A stretch of DNA of 64,000 nt from GCA-2733415 sp049609325 (GTDB lineage: Bacteria > Bacteroidota > Bacteroidia > Flavobacteriales > Flavobacteriaceae): NCBI GenBank assembly GCA_049609325.1, contig JBMYYK010000003.1:1-64000 (forward strand), given 5' to 3'. The notes beneath the pieces were generated by a model, which was not told the DNA's origin, did not search any database, and saw only the letters and a list, made by a program, of their open reading frames with translations. The position numbers were made by a program, and so were the translations under genes. The number at the start of each line of letters is the position of its first letter. Position 1 is the first letter of the stretch. This document shows positions 52,259 to 61,367 of the stretch, in pieces.

Positions 52259-53884
52259 ATGAAAACACTACTTAAAAAAAGAATCTTAATACCTGTAGCT
52301 GCACTAGTTATACTAGTAACAACCTCTGCATTTAAAAACGATTTCTTTGAAATAGCTAAACAAATAGAAATATTTACTACTCTGTTTAAAGAACTCAACA
52401 TGAATTATGTTGATGAAACCAATCCAGGGGAATTAATGGATACGGCCATTAAAAGTATGCTGAAAGACTTAGATCCGTACACCCAATTTCATAACGAACA
52501 AGATGTAGAATCCTACAAAATAAATAATTCAGGCGAATACACAGGAATAGGCGCTGCTATTAACAGAAAACAAGGACGCTTATTCATTACTGAAATATTT
52601 AAAGATTATCCTGCTGATAAAGCTGGTTTAAAAGCCGGAGATGAACTTATACAAATTGGAGGCATCAATGTTGCAGATTCTAAAGAAAACACCGCTACGC
52701 TTTTAAAAGGTGCTGCAAATTCAACTGTAGCTATTACATACTTGCGTCAGGGTAAAACAAAAGAAACGTCATTAACGCGCTCTGCTATAGATATTGATGC
52801 CGTACCGTTTTCTACTATAATTGATGGAACTACTGGTTATATTGTATTGAGTAAATTTAACAGTAAAGCATTTCAGCAAACCAAAGCCGCGGTAATCAAA
52901 TTAAAAGAACAAGGCGCTACACAATTAATTTTAGATTTGAGAAACAACCCTGGGGGTTTATTAAGAGAATCGATAAGAATTGTCAACTTATTTGTACCTA
53001 AAGATCAAGTGGTAGTCACCACAAAATCTAAAGTTAAAAAGTACAATAAAATATATAAAACCAAAGAACAGCCTTTAGACACTGAAATTCCGCTTGTGGT
53101 ATTAATAAATGAGCGTAGTGCATCGGCCAGTGAAATTGTTTCTGGGTCTTTACAAGATTTAGACAGAGCTGTAATAGTTGGTAAACGCAGCTTTGGAAAA
53201 GGTTTAGTACAACGTCCTAAAAAATTAACTTATGGTACCCAGTTAAAAGTTACCATATCACGTTATTACACGCCATCGGGTAGATGTATTCAAGCTTTAG
53301 ATTATTGGAATAGAGATGCAAAGGGTAATGCCGTACGTACCGATAAAAAAAATTACAATGCGTTTAAAACTCAAAAAGGGCGTACCGTATATGACGGTGG
53401 AGGTGTAGCTCCAGATGTAACAGTTACTGCCAATAACATCAGTCCTATTACCAAAGCCTTATTGAAAGATCAGGTGGTTTTTAATTTCTGTACGGCATTT
53501 TATTACAAGAATCATTTTAGCTCTTTAGATGAATTTGTATTTACTAATGCAAATTATGATGAATTTAAACAATTTGTAGGCTCAAGTGATTTCAACTACA
53601 AAACCAATACCGAAAAAATAATTGAAACTTTAAAGCGTGAAGCTGGAGAAGATCAAATGAATTTAACAACAGAAATATCTAATTTATCTGTTAGTATTTC
53701 TAAAGAAAAAACAGCTGCTTTAGATAAAAATAGCACTGAAATTAAACAGTTAATTATAGACCAGTTGGTTACGCGTTACTTTTATAAAGAAGGCTTATAC
53801 AATTACCAATTAACCCATAATGATGCCATTACAAAAGCCGTTTCTATTTTAAAATCAAAAGAATACGACACTATTTTAAATTAG
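52259..53884 (+). CDS. S41 family C-terminal processing peptidase
   Basis: 541 residues. An N-terminal membrane segment or signal (about 8-25, ILIPVAALVILVTTSAF) leads to a PDZ domain (about 90-170, GRLFITEIFKDYPADKAGLKAGDELIQI) and the S41 core. The catalytic Ser is in NERSASASEIVSG (about 285) and Lys in GKRSFGKGLVQ (about 312), so the dyad is intact. It trims or degrades periplasmic proteins from the C-terminus. It follows rnpA closely and may be in one transcript. Length is typical for Bacteroidota members with a C-terminal extension. Confidence 0.92.
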   Translation: MKTLLKKRILIPVAALVILVTTSAFKNDFFEIAKQIEIFTTLFKELNMNYVDETNPGELMDTAIKSMLKDLDPYTQFHNEQDVESYKINNSGEYTGIGAAINRKQGRLFITEIFKDYPADKAGLKAGDELIQIGGINVADSKENTATLLKGAANSTVAITYLRQGKTKETSLTRSAIDIDAVPFSTIIDGTTGYIVLSKFNSKAFQQTKAAVIKLKEQGATQLILDLRNNPGGLLRESIRIVNLFVPKDQVVVTTKSKVKKYNKIYKTKEQPLDTEIPLVVLINERSASASEIVSGSLQDLDRAVIVGKRSFGKGLVQRPKKLTYGTQLKVTISRYYTPSGRCIQALDYWNRDAKGNAVRTDKKNYNAFKTQKGRTVYDGGGVAPDVTVTANNISPITKALLKDQVVFNFCTAFYYKNHFSSLDEFVFTNANYDEFKQFVGSSDFNYKTNTEKIIETLKREAGEDQMNLTTEISNLSVSISKEKTAALDKNSTEIKQLIIDQLVTRYFYKEGLYNYQLTHNDAITKAVSILKSKEYDTILN

Positions 53885-53913
53885 TTTTGGTACAACATTT
53901 GATTTCAATTTAT

Positions 53914-53921
53914 TAGATTTG
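53914..53921 (+). promoter_or_regulatory. -7 promoter element of OmpA-family gene
   Basis: TAGATTTG is an exact TAnnTTTG match 17 bases before the ATG at 53939. Confidence 0.5.
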
Positions 53922-53938
53922 TTAAAACCCTATACATT

Positions 53939-54787
53939 ATGAAACATTTTTATGTTGCCTTACTAACCCTTTGTTTTTCTTCAATTTTATTAGCTCAAAA
54001 ACAACATCGTGATATCAACGTGTATTTTGATACTGCTATTTTTAAATTGAATGAAAAAGAGCAAACAAAGGTTGAACAATTTATAACTAAATTAGGGTCA
54101 GATCAAATTAAAGAAATACTATTATACGGTTATACAGATGATAGAGGTTCTGATAAATACAATATGAATTTATCTATAAAAAGAGCCATGAATGTGAAAC
54201 AACATTTATTAAACTTAGGGGTTGACCCAAATGTTTTTAAAGTTGTAAAAGGAAAAGGTGAAGTGGTTATCAAAAAATTTGATCAAGTAGAAACTGATAT
54301 TGTTCGTGGATTAAATCGTAAAGTAACTATTGATATTACAACGGGTATTCCTAAACCTAAGGTTGATGAAACCTTAATTCAGAATAAAATTGTAGAGCCT
54401 ATCAATATTGGTGATAAATACATTTTAGAAAACATTCATTTTCAAGAAGGCTATGCTTGGATTACTGAAAAATCATTTCCGCACTTAAGAAAATTAGCGC
54501 AAATTTTAAATGACAGACCTGACGTTTATATTGAAATTTTAGGTCATGTATGTTGTACACGTTATGGTAGAGATGCCATAAATCGTAAAACCAAAAAACA
54601 AACCTTATCTCATGATAGAGCTAAGGCTATTTACATGTACTTACGTCGTAAAGGAATTCCTAAAGAACGTATGCGTTACAAAGGGATGCGTAGAACTCAA
54701 CCTCTAGGTAAAGGTGCAGAATATGACAGACGTGTTGAAATTATTGTGAAAAACATCGTTAAAAAACGTCGTTTCCATGCAAATTAA
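53939..54787 (+). CDS. protein with two tandem OmpA C-like domains
   Basis: 282 residues with a signal peptide (about 1-20). Two OmpA-like peptidoglycan-binding domains follow: the first at about 24-140 (YFDTAIFKLNEKEQTKV, GYTDDRGSDKYNMNLSIKRA) and the second at about 160-278 (ENIHFQEGYAWITEKSF, GHVCCTRYGRDAINRK, SHDRAKAIYMYLRRKG). The first has the Asp/Arg pair that holds diaminopimelate; the second has an unusual HVCCTRYGRD in its place. There is no barrel, so it is a periplasmic wall-binding protein. The next lipoprotein gene overlaps its end by 11 bases. Confidence 0.87.
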   Translation: MKHFYVALLTLCFSSILLAQKQHRDINVYFDTAIFKLNEKEQTKVEQFITKLGSDQIKEILLYGYTDDRGSDKYNMNLSIKRAMNVKQHLLNLGVDPNVFKVVKGKGEVVIKKFDQVETDIVRGLNRKVTIDITTGIPKPKVDETLIQNKIVEPINIGDKYILENIHFQEGYAWITEKSFPHLRKLAQILNDRPDVYIEILGHVCCTRYGRDAINRKTKKQTLSHDRAKAIYMYLRRKGIPKERMRYKGMRRTQPLGKGAEYDRRVEIIVKNIVKKRRFHAN

Positions 54788-55151
54788 GGTCTTGATAATT
54801 CTTTCTTTATCTCTAGTAACCTCGTGTAATTTTTTTAAAGACAATGGAATTGATGTTGAAATTACAAACAATTCTGATTTTGCTATTGAGAATATCAAAT
54901 TCTATACTTCTGAAAAAGTAGAATTCCTTGAGTTTGATCACCTAAAACCTAGTCATAGTGCTAAACGCTTTTTATCTATGACTAAAAATCAAAGAGATGG
55001 GAGTTATGTTTTAGAATATAATAGGGTAGGTAAGCAAACTAAATTTTATAATAGAGGCTATTATACAAATGGTACTGCACTTGATAACTTAGTTCAATTC
55101 GACATAAAAAATGATACTACACATGTTAAATTTATAGCTAACAGCTATTAA
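54777..55151 (+). CDS. small lipoprotein, unknown
   Basis: 124 residues. The signal ends in VTSC with the lipidated Cys near 17. The mature part is a short beta-rich domain (IDVEITNNSDFAIENIKFYTSEKVEF) like many small immunoglobulin-like lipoproteins; I do not recognise the family. It overlaps the double-OmpA gene by 11 bases, so the two are translated together and may form one envelope complex. Its stop shares TTAA with the GNAT gene stop on the other strand. Confidence 0.7.
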   Translation: MQIKVLIILSLSLVTSCNFFKDNGIDVEITNNSDFAIENIKFYTSEKVEFLEFDHLKPSHSAKRFLSMTKNQRDGSYVLEYNRVGKQTKFYNRGYYTNGTALDNLVQFDIKNDTTHVKFIANSY

Positions 55152-55588
55152 CTTTTGATCATTTTAATGTGTGGAATATCATCTTCTAGATAGCCTTCTC
55201 CAATTTGTTGAAATCCGTGAGATTCATAAAATGTCTTCAAATACGTTTGAGCTGAAATATGTATGTCTTTAGTGTTAAATTGGGTTTCTATTATTTCTAT
55301 ACTTTTTTGTATCAAATCATGACCATAGCCAAATTTGCGTTCTGAGGCTTTAATTATAACCCTACCTATACTTGCTTCAGAAAAATAGTTTCCGGGCTTA
55401 AAAAGGCGAGAATATCCTATTAGAACGTTATTTTTATAACCCAATACATGTATAGCTTTGTCATCTTTACCATCAACATCTTGGTATACACAATCTTGTT
55501 CTACAACAAACACTTCACTTCGTAATTGTAACATAGCATACAATTCATTAGTTGTAAGTTCTTGAAAGGTTTTTATGATATATTTCAT
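55148..55588 (-). CDS. GNAT family N-acetyltransferase (ElaA-like)
   Basis: 146 residues of the ElaA branch of the GNAT fold. The family opening (ELTTNELYAMLQLRSEVFVVEQDCVYQDVDGKDD, in pieces, about 9-42) and the acetyl-CoA loop (IGRVIIKASERKFGYGHDLIQ, about 95-115) are clear. It acetylates an unknown amine. It is convergent with the small lipoprotein gene, sharing a TTAA stop. Confidence 0.9.
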   Translation of the reverse strand: MKYIIKTFQELTTNELYAMLQLRSEVFVVEQDCVYQDVDGKDDKAIHVLGYKNNVLIGYSRLFKPGNYFSEASIGRVIIKASERKFGYGHDLIQKSIEIIETQFNTKDIHISAQTYLKTFYESHGFQQIGEGYLEDDIPHIKMIKS

Positions 55589-55676
55589 GAGTATTACTTA
55601 TGGTTATTTCATAGTATATACAAAACTAAATCCGAGTATAATACTCGGATTTCAATTCTGCATATTTAATATTAAT

Positions 55677-57863
55677 TTATTGTTCTACTTTTCCTAATAC
55701 TACAAAGTCTAACTGGCGCTTTACTAAGTCGGCATTTTTTACCATGATTTGTACTTCGTCTCCTAGTTGATACATATTCCCTGAATTTTCACCTACTAGA
55801 GCGTATTGCTGTTCGTCAAAGTAATAATAATCGTCTTTTATTTCTCTAATACGCACCATTCCTTCACATTTATTAGATACAATTTCTACATAAATTCCCC
55901 ACTCGGTCACACCAGAAATAACACCAACAAATTCTTCATCTTGATGGTCTTGCATGAACTTAACTTGCATGTATTTAATAGAATCACGCTCAGCTTTTGT
56001 TGCTAAATTTTCCATATTTGATGAATGCTGACACTTAGCTTCAAAAGCATCAGTATCTACCGTTTTTCCACCATCTAAATAATATTGTAATAAGCGGTGT
56101 ACCATAACATCAGGATAACGACGAATTGGCGATGTAAAATGTGAATAGTGTTCAAATGCTAACCCGTAATGACCAATATTTGCAGTAGAATATTCTGCTT
56201 TGCTCATAGTTCTAATAGCTAATGTATCTACCAAATTTTGTTCGCCTTTTCCTTTCACATCTTCTAACAATTTATTTAGTGAATTAGAGGTGGTTTTAGC
56301 ATTATCTAAATTTAATTTATACCCAAATTTAGAAATGATGTTTTGTAGGTTTCCTAGCTTTTCAGAATCAGGTTCGTCATGTATTCTATATACAAATGTT
56401 TTCTTCTGTTTACCAATAAATGCGGCAACTTTACGGTTAGCTAATAACATGAATTCTTCAATCAATTTATTAGCATCTTTTGCAGTTTTAAAGAACACTC
56501 CTGTAGGATTAGCATTTTCATCTAAATTGAATTTCACTTCAATTTTATCAAATGAAATAGCCCCGTCTTTCATTCTATCAGCACGCATTTGTTTAGCCAA
56601 TTCGTCTAGCTTTAAAATGGCATCTGCAATATGTGGTTCTACTTCATAAGTTTCACCAGTTAATGACACTTCTGAAGGCACTACATTTGTTTTAGATTCT
56701 ATAATAGCTTGTGCTTCTTCATAAGCAAATCGTCTATCAGAATAGGTGACTGTTCTACCAAACCACTCATTAATAATTTGCGTCTTTTCATTGATTTCAA
56801 ATACTGCTGAAAAGGTATATTTTTCTTCATTAGGGCGCAAAGAACACGCGCCATTACTAAGTATTTCGGGTAACATTGGTACAACTCTATCTACCAAATA
56901 CACCGATGTTGCACGTTCATAAGCTTCATCATCTAACACTGTACCTTCTTTTACATAATGTGACACATCAGCAATATGAATTCCGATTTCATAGTTTCCG
57001 TTTTCTAGTGGTACAAAAGATAGGGCATCATCAAAATCTTTTGCATCTTTTGGATCTATCGTAAAGGTAGGCGTTTGGCGCATATCTCTACGTTTTGCAA
57101 TTTCCTCTGGTTGAATAGTTAAATCAATAGCATTGGCATAATCTTCTACTTTTTTAGGGAACTCATATGGCAAACCATACTCCGCTAAAATGGAATGTAT
57201 TTCAGTATTATGTTCACCTGGCTTTCCTAAAATTTGAACAACTTCACCAAATGGCGATTTTGCACGTTCTGGCCAATCATGTATTTCAGCTAAAACCTTA
57301 TCACCATCTTCTGCATTCATCGTCATCCCTTTAGGAATGAAAATATCCACATACATTTTAGAATTAGAACACTCAACAAAACCAAAATCTTTTTGCAAGC
57401 GTAAGACACCTACAAATTCAGCTTTTGCCCGCTTTGATATATAAGTAATTTCTCCTTCTAGTTTATTGTTTTTTCGTCTGCGATACACATACACTTCTAC
57501 TTCATCACCATGTAAAGCTTTGTTGATGTTATTGGCATGAACAAAAATATCATCGTCCAAATCCTCACACACTACATAACCATTACCTCGAGCAGCCATG
57601 TCTAATATTCCTGTATAATAAGAACTTCCGTCTTGACTTTCTTTTAATTTAAATCGTCCACGTTCAGTTTCATCAATTTTTCCTTTAAGCTGTAACTGAC
57701 GTAATTTTTTTATGATCTGATTTCTACTATTGGCATCATCTACTCCTAACTTTGTAGCCAACTGCCTATAATTGAAACTTTTTTTATGTTGTTTTGTAAA
57801 TACCTTCATTAATTTTTCTGTTAAGTTAGGTATCTTATTATGCTTACTTTTTTTTCTTGGCAT
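55677..57863 (-). CDS. rnr: ribonuclease R
   Basis: 728 residues from ATG at 57863 (MPRKKSKHNK); the in-frame ATG 24 bases upstream gives a less usual start. Domains: N-terminal winged helix, two cold-shock domains (about 80-230, GILDMAARGNGYVVCEDLDDDIFVH), the RNB catalytic domain (about 255-590) with the metal-binding TIDPKDAKDFDDALS, and a C-terminal S1 domain (about 645-725, FVGVISGVTEWGIYVEIV). It degrades structured RNA 3' to 5'. It is apparently a single-gene unit; 230 AT-rich bases separate it from the methyltransferase gene. Confidence 0.96.
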   Translation of the reverse strand: MPRKKSKHNKIPNLTEKLMKVFTKQHKKSFNYRQLATKLGVDDANSRNQIIKKLRQLQLKGKIDETERGRFKLKESQDGSSYYTGILDMAARGNGYVVCEDLDDDIFVHANNINKALHGDEVEVYVYRRRKNNKLEGEITYISKRAKAEFVGVLRLQKDFGFVECSNSKMYVDIFIPKGMTMNAEDGDKVLAEIHDWPERAKSPFGEVVQILGKPGEHNTEIHSILAEYGLPYEFPKKVEDYANAIDLTIQPEEIAKRRDMRQTPTFTIDPKDAKDFDDALSFVPLENGNYEIGIHIADVSHYVKEGTVLDDEAYERATSVYLVDRVVPMLPEILSNGACSLRPNEEKYTFSAVFEINEKTQIINEWFGRTVTYSDRRFAYEEAQAIIESKTNVVPSEVSLTGETYEVEPHIADAILKLDELAKQMRADRMKDGAISFDKIEVKFNLDENANPTGVFFKTAKDANKLIEEFMLLANRKVAAFIGKQKKTFVYRIHDEPDSEKLGNLQNIISKFGYKLNLDNAKTTSNSLNKLLEDVKGKGEQNLVDTLAIRTMSKAEYSTANIGHYGLAFEHYSHFTSPIRRYPDVMVHRLLQYYLDGGKTVDTDAFEAKCQHSSNMENLATKAERDSIKYMQVKFMQDHQDEEFVGVISGVTEWGIYVEIVSNKCEGMVRIREIKDDYYYFDEQQYALVGENSGNMYQLGDEVQIMVKNADLVKRQLDFVVLGKVEQ

Positions 57864-57945
57864 TATATATATTTTATGAATTACCAATTTACAACAAACA
57901 CTTCTCTGAAATGTAGATGTGGCATTATATTATGATAATATTTTA

Positions 57946-57974
57946 AACTATAATTTAAATTTATAATTATAGTT
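57946..57974. repeat. AT-rich inverted repeat
   Basis: AACTATAATT and AATTATAGTT form perfect 10-bp arms around a 9-base loop that is itself TAAATTTA-like, in the gap between rnr and the methyltransferase. A (TTA)n microsatellite follows at about 57976-57995. No T-run is placed for a terminator on either strand. Confidence 0.5.
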
Positions 57975-58093
57975 ATTTATTATTATTATTATTTATATAT
58001 TCAAATGTATAATATCGATTTTAAGACACTTAAATATTTTTTTAAAGGAATTACATTACTTTTTATATAAACCTTTTTAAATTATACTTAAAA

Positions 58094-58936
58094 TTAAGAA
58101 TTTGATTTTTCTATGACGTAAATTAAGGAAGAATACTCAGAAGTTTGTTTTGCTTTAAAATTTGAACGCAACCCTATGAAAAATGCTTTGATAAAATTTT
58201 TATAGCCAGTTTTATATTTCTCACTTAATAAAGACACATAAAAAGCATCAAATTTCATTGGTAGAATTTTAGTCACAGTCATACCAAATTTAGAAAATAA
58301 CAATTTAATAGAGGTTTGAGAAAAATGCCAAAGATGTCTAGGTACATCATAAGCCGCCCAATATTCTTTATAATACTTAGCATCATAACTCTTATGATTT
58401 GGTACAGCTATAATTAATTTACCATTTGGTTTTAATAAACGTTTAAATAAACTAATATGCTCTTCTAAGTTTGGTAAATGTTCTAACACATGCCAAAGAG
58501 AAATAACATCAAAACTTCCAGCTTTTAAGTTATTTAATTCAGAACTGTCAAACACTTTATTATTAGTTTTTAAATTTGCTATAGCTCTTGCTTTTTCATT
58601 GGGTTCAATTCCGGTAATAGTCCAACCGTTATTCTGAGCAGCTTTTAATACATCACCAGTACCACAACCAATATCTAAAAATGTTCCTTTTTCAGATAGT
58701 GAATTTATCAAAGCAATTTTATTTTTTATAGCATAACTACGAACAACATGATATACTTTTTCAAATAGATTTCGTTTAGTATCTGTATGAGAAATATAAT
58801 CTTCCGTCTCATAATATTTTGATAACTCTGAAGGGGACGGTAGAGGAGAAGTCTCAAACATATCAAATTCTGGGTTGTAACGTAATTCAAAAACTTCTTT
58901 TGAAACTGAATGGTCTTTTATGGTAATTGTTTTCAA
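58094..58936 (-). CDS. class I SAM-dependent methyltransferase
   Basis: 280 residues. The SAM-binding motif I is FLDIGCGTGDVLKAAQNNGW (about 90-109), followed by the acidic end of strand 2 (TGIEPNEKA) and FDVISLWHVLEHLPNLEEH (about 140-158). This fits the Methyltransf_11/23 type acting on a small molecule, lipid or glycan. The start ATG at 58936 is one base from the stop of the preceding membrane-protein gene, so the two are coupled. The substrate is unknown. Confidence 0.88.
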   Translation of the reverse strand: MKTITIKDHSVSKEVFELRYNPEFDMFETSPLPSPSELSKYYETEDYISHTDTKRNLFEKVYHVVRSYAIKNKIALINSLSEKGTFLDIGCGTGDVLKAAQNNGWTITGIEPNEKARAIANLKTNNKVFDSSELNNLKAGSFDVISLWHVLEHLPNLEEHISLFKRLLKPNGKLIIAVPNHKSYDAKYYKEYWAAYDVPRHLWHFSQTSIKLLFSKFGMTVTKILPMKFDAFYVSLLSEKYKTGYKNFIKAFFIGLRSNFKAKQTSEYSSLIYVIEKSNS

Positions 58937-58937
58937 T

Positions 58938-59408
58938 TTAATGTTCTAATTTATTCAGTAATTCTACATTTAATAACGAAGCTAATTTTGTGCCTTTTTC
59001 TAAAACTTCTGTTTTGTTTTTAGATTTAAAAATAATATCATTTCTATTATTCTCATCAAAAAAACGAATGACATAAAAATCAATTTCTGCAGTTGATCCT
59101 AATGCAGAAACTGTATTAAAATCATTACTTAAACTAAATGATTGTGCAGCTAATGAAATGTATTCTGGACAGACTAATTCCTTTGTAACTGTATATAATT
59201 TCAAATTAAAAAAATAGAAGTTCATTTTATTATCAAATGATTTGAATACTTCTAGTTCCTTTTGTAATCCTAAAACAACTAAACCTATACAGGTTAATAC
59301 TATTCCTGATGGCGCTTGAAGAAGTATAAAAATACTAACAACTATCAAAGTAATACCAATAGCTTTTACTTTAATAGTTTTAGCTTCTTTAAACTTAATA
59401 CTCTCCAT
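58938..59408 (-). CDS. membrane protein, unknown function
   Basis: 156 residues. Two closely spaced membrane segments near the N-terminus (about 13-30 and 32-48, VKAIGITLIVVSIFILLQA then GIVLTCIGLVVLGLQ) are followed by a soluble beta-rich domain of about 105 residues that resembles a small PH-like fold (FNTVSALGSTAEIDFYVIRFFDENN). I know no name for it. It lies after mnmG and one base before the methyltransferase gene; a parS-like palindrome separates it from mnmG. Confidence 0.7.
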   Translation of the reverse strand: MESIKFKEAKTIKVKAIGITLIVVSIFILLQAPSGIVLTCIGLVVLGLQKELEVFKSFDNKMNFYFFNLKLYTVTKELVCPEYISLAAQSFSLSNDFNTVSALGSTAEIDFYVIRFFDENNRNDIIFKSKNKTEVLEKGTKLASLLNVELLNKLEH

Positions 59409-59423
59409 TGTTTATAAATTATT

Positions 59424-59451
59424 TTTTTAAGTTCCACGTGGAACTTAAAAA
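59424..59451. other. parS-like palindrome 1 (centre ACGT)
   Basis: A perfect 28-bp palindrome with the core GTTCCACGTGGAAC (59431-59444), in the gap between mnmG and the next gene. The core equals the inner part of the bacterial parS consensus TGTTNCACGTGNAACA. No T-run follows on the coding strand, so it is not a terminator for mnmG. Confidence 0.65.
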
Positions 59452-59454
59452 TTC

Positions 59455-61326
59455 TTACCTACCTAAATACACTAATAACACAGAAATATCACTAGGAGAT
59501 ACACCAGAAATTCGTGAAGCCTGACTGATAGTTCGGGGTTGGATTTTTTCCAACTTCAAACGGGCTTCAGTGGATAAAGATTTCAATTTAGTATAGTCAA
59601 AATTTTCTGGGATTTTAACATAGTCTAAACGATGTAATTTATCAGCACTAACTTTTTCTTTAGCAATGTACCCAGCGTATTTAACTTGAATTTCTGTTTG
59701 TTCTAAAACTTCAGTATCTAAATTATGAGATGTGATATAGTCCTCAACAATAGGAATCTGACGCATATCTTTCAAATCGATATTAGGACGTGCTAACAAC
59801 TTGAACATTTTATCTTGTTGCTTAACTAACGACGATTTTTTAGATTCTAAAATAGGATTAATCACATCAGGTTTTACACTTGTATTCTTAAAAAACTCAA
59901 TAAAATTATTTGATAACGATTGCTTTTCTTCCATGCGTTTTAAACGATTTTCAGAAGCAATTCCTAAGTCATATCCTTTAGGGGTTAATCTAAAATCAGC
60001 ATTATCTTGACGTAATAATGTTCTATATTCTGCACGAGATGTAAACATTCTATACGGTTCTTCAGTTCCTTTTGTAATTAAATCGTCAATTAAAACACCT
60101 ATATATGCCTCATCTCTATTTAAAATAAACGGGTCTTCTTCTTTAACTTTTAAAGCAGCATTAATACCAGCCATCATACCTTGTGAAGCAGCTTCTTCAT
60201 AACCCGTAGTACCATTAATCTGACCAGCGAAATATAAACCATCTACCAATTTAGTTTCTAATGTATGCTTCAATTGCGTAGGAGGGAAGAAGTCATATTC
60301 TATAGCATAACCTGGTCGGAAAAATTTTACATTTTCAAAACCAACTACAGAACGTAATGCTTTAAACTGAACATCTTCTGGTAATGATGTTGAAAACCCA
60401 TTTATATAATATTCACAAGTATTCCATCCTTCTGGTTCAACAAATAGTTGATGACTATCTTTATCGGCGAAACGATTTATTTTATCTTCTATAGAAGGAC
60501 AATAACGCGGTCCTAAACTTTTAATTCTACCATTAAACATTGGTGAACGATCAAATCCTTCTCGTAACAAATCATGAACCAAAGCACTAGTGTGCGACAT
60601 GTGACAAGGACGTTGTTCTGTTAATGGTTTTGTAACATCTGAGTATGAAAATTTTTCAGGATTATCATCACCAGGTTGTATTATCATTTTAGAAAAATCT
60701 AAACTTCTACCGTCAACACGAGGAGGAGTACCGGTTTTCATTCGTCCAGATTCGAATCCTAAGTTTATCAATTCTTCAGTAATTCCTGTTGAAGCAGACT
60801 CACCAGCACGACCACCACCAAATTGTTTATCACCAATATGTATCAAACCATTTAAAAAAGTTCCGTTAGTAAGTATAACCGTTTTCGCTTTTATTTCTAA
60901 TCCGAGTGAGGTTTTTACACCAACTACTTTATGATTTTTAACCACTAATCCACGAACCATCTCTTGATAAAAATCAAGATTAGGCGTAGCCTCTAACATC
61001 AAGCGCCACTCTTCTGCAAAGCGCATACGATCAGATTGTGCACGAGGACTCCACATTGCAGGACCTTTACTTTTGTTCAGCATTTTAAACTGTATAGCAG
61101 TTTTATCAGTTACTATACCTGAATATCCTCCTAAAGCATCAATTTCCCTAACTATTTGCCCTTTTGCAATACCACCCATTGCAGGATTGCAAGACATTTG
61201 TGCAATATTTTGTAAACTCATTGTTATCAGTAAAGTGCTACACCCACTATTAGCAGCAGCAGCAGCAGCTTCAGATCCGGCATGACCAGCACCAACAACT
61301 ATAACATCATATACTTTATCAAACAT
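59455..61326 (-). CDS. mnmG: tRNA uridine-5-carboxymethylaminomethyl synthesis enzyme MnmG (GidA)
   Basis: 623 residues from ATG at 61326 (MFDKVYDVIVVG). An upstream in-frame ATG at 61356 would give a MFHVEH start read out of a parS-like site and is not used. The FAD-binding DVIVVGAGHAGSEAAAAA is at the N-terminus, then MSCNPAMGGIAKGQ (the catalytic Cys region), GTFLNGLIHIG and the C-terminal helical domain that meets MnmE (SRISGVSPSDISVLLVYLGR, in part). With MnmE it modifies U34 of several tRNAs. ybeY lies upstream on the same strand. Confidence 0.97.
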   Translation of the reverse strand: MFDKVYDVIVVGAGHAGSEAAAAAANSGCSTLLITMSLQNIAQMSCNPAMGGIAKGQIVREIDALGGYSGIVTDKTAIQFKMLNKSKGPAMWSPRAQSDRMRFAEEWRLMLEATPNLDFYQEMVRGLVVKNHKVVGVKTSLGLEIKAKTVILTNGTFLNGLIHIGDKQFGGGRAGESASTGITEELINLGFESGRMKTGTPPRVDGRSLDFSKMIIQPGDDNPEKFSYSDVTKPLTEQRPCHMSHTSALVHDLLREGFDRSPMFNGRIKSLGPRYCPSIEDKINRFADKDSHQLFVEPEGWNTCEYYINGFSTSLPEDVQFKALRSVVGFENVKFFRPGYAIEYDFFPPTQLKHTLETKLVDGLYFAGQINGTTGYEEAASQGMMAGINAALKVKEEDPFILNRDEAYIGVLIDDLITKGTEEPYRMFTSRAEYRTLLRQDNADFRLTPKGYDLGIASENRLKRMEEKQSLSNNFIEFFKNTSVKPDVINPILESKKSSLVKQQDKMFKLLARPNIDLKDMRQIPIVEDYITSHNLDTEVLEQTEIQVKYAGYIAKEKVSADKLHRLDYVKIPENFDYTKLKSLSTEARLKLEKIQPRTISQASRISGVSPSDISVLLVYLGR

Positions 61327-61339
61327 GTTTATATCATAA

Positions 61340-61355
61340 TGTTCCACATGGAACA
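61340..61355. other. parS-like site 2 (centre CA)
   Basis: TGTTCCACATGGAACA, arms TGTTCCA/TGGAACA, in the 41-bp gap between ybeY and mnmG. It differs from TGTTCCACGTGGAACA by one base. It is identical to site 3, 35 bp away. Confidence 0.6.
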
Positions 61356-61367
61356 ATTTAGTTTTAA

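Noticed and set aside
61327..61356. Longer MnmG starting with MFHVEH at 61356
   Set aside because: The extra residues are produced by the parS-like site; MFDKVYDVIVVG at 61326 matches the normal FAD-binding start.
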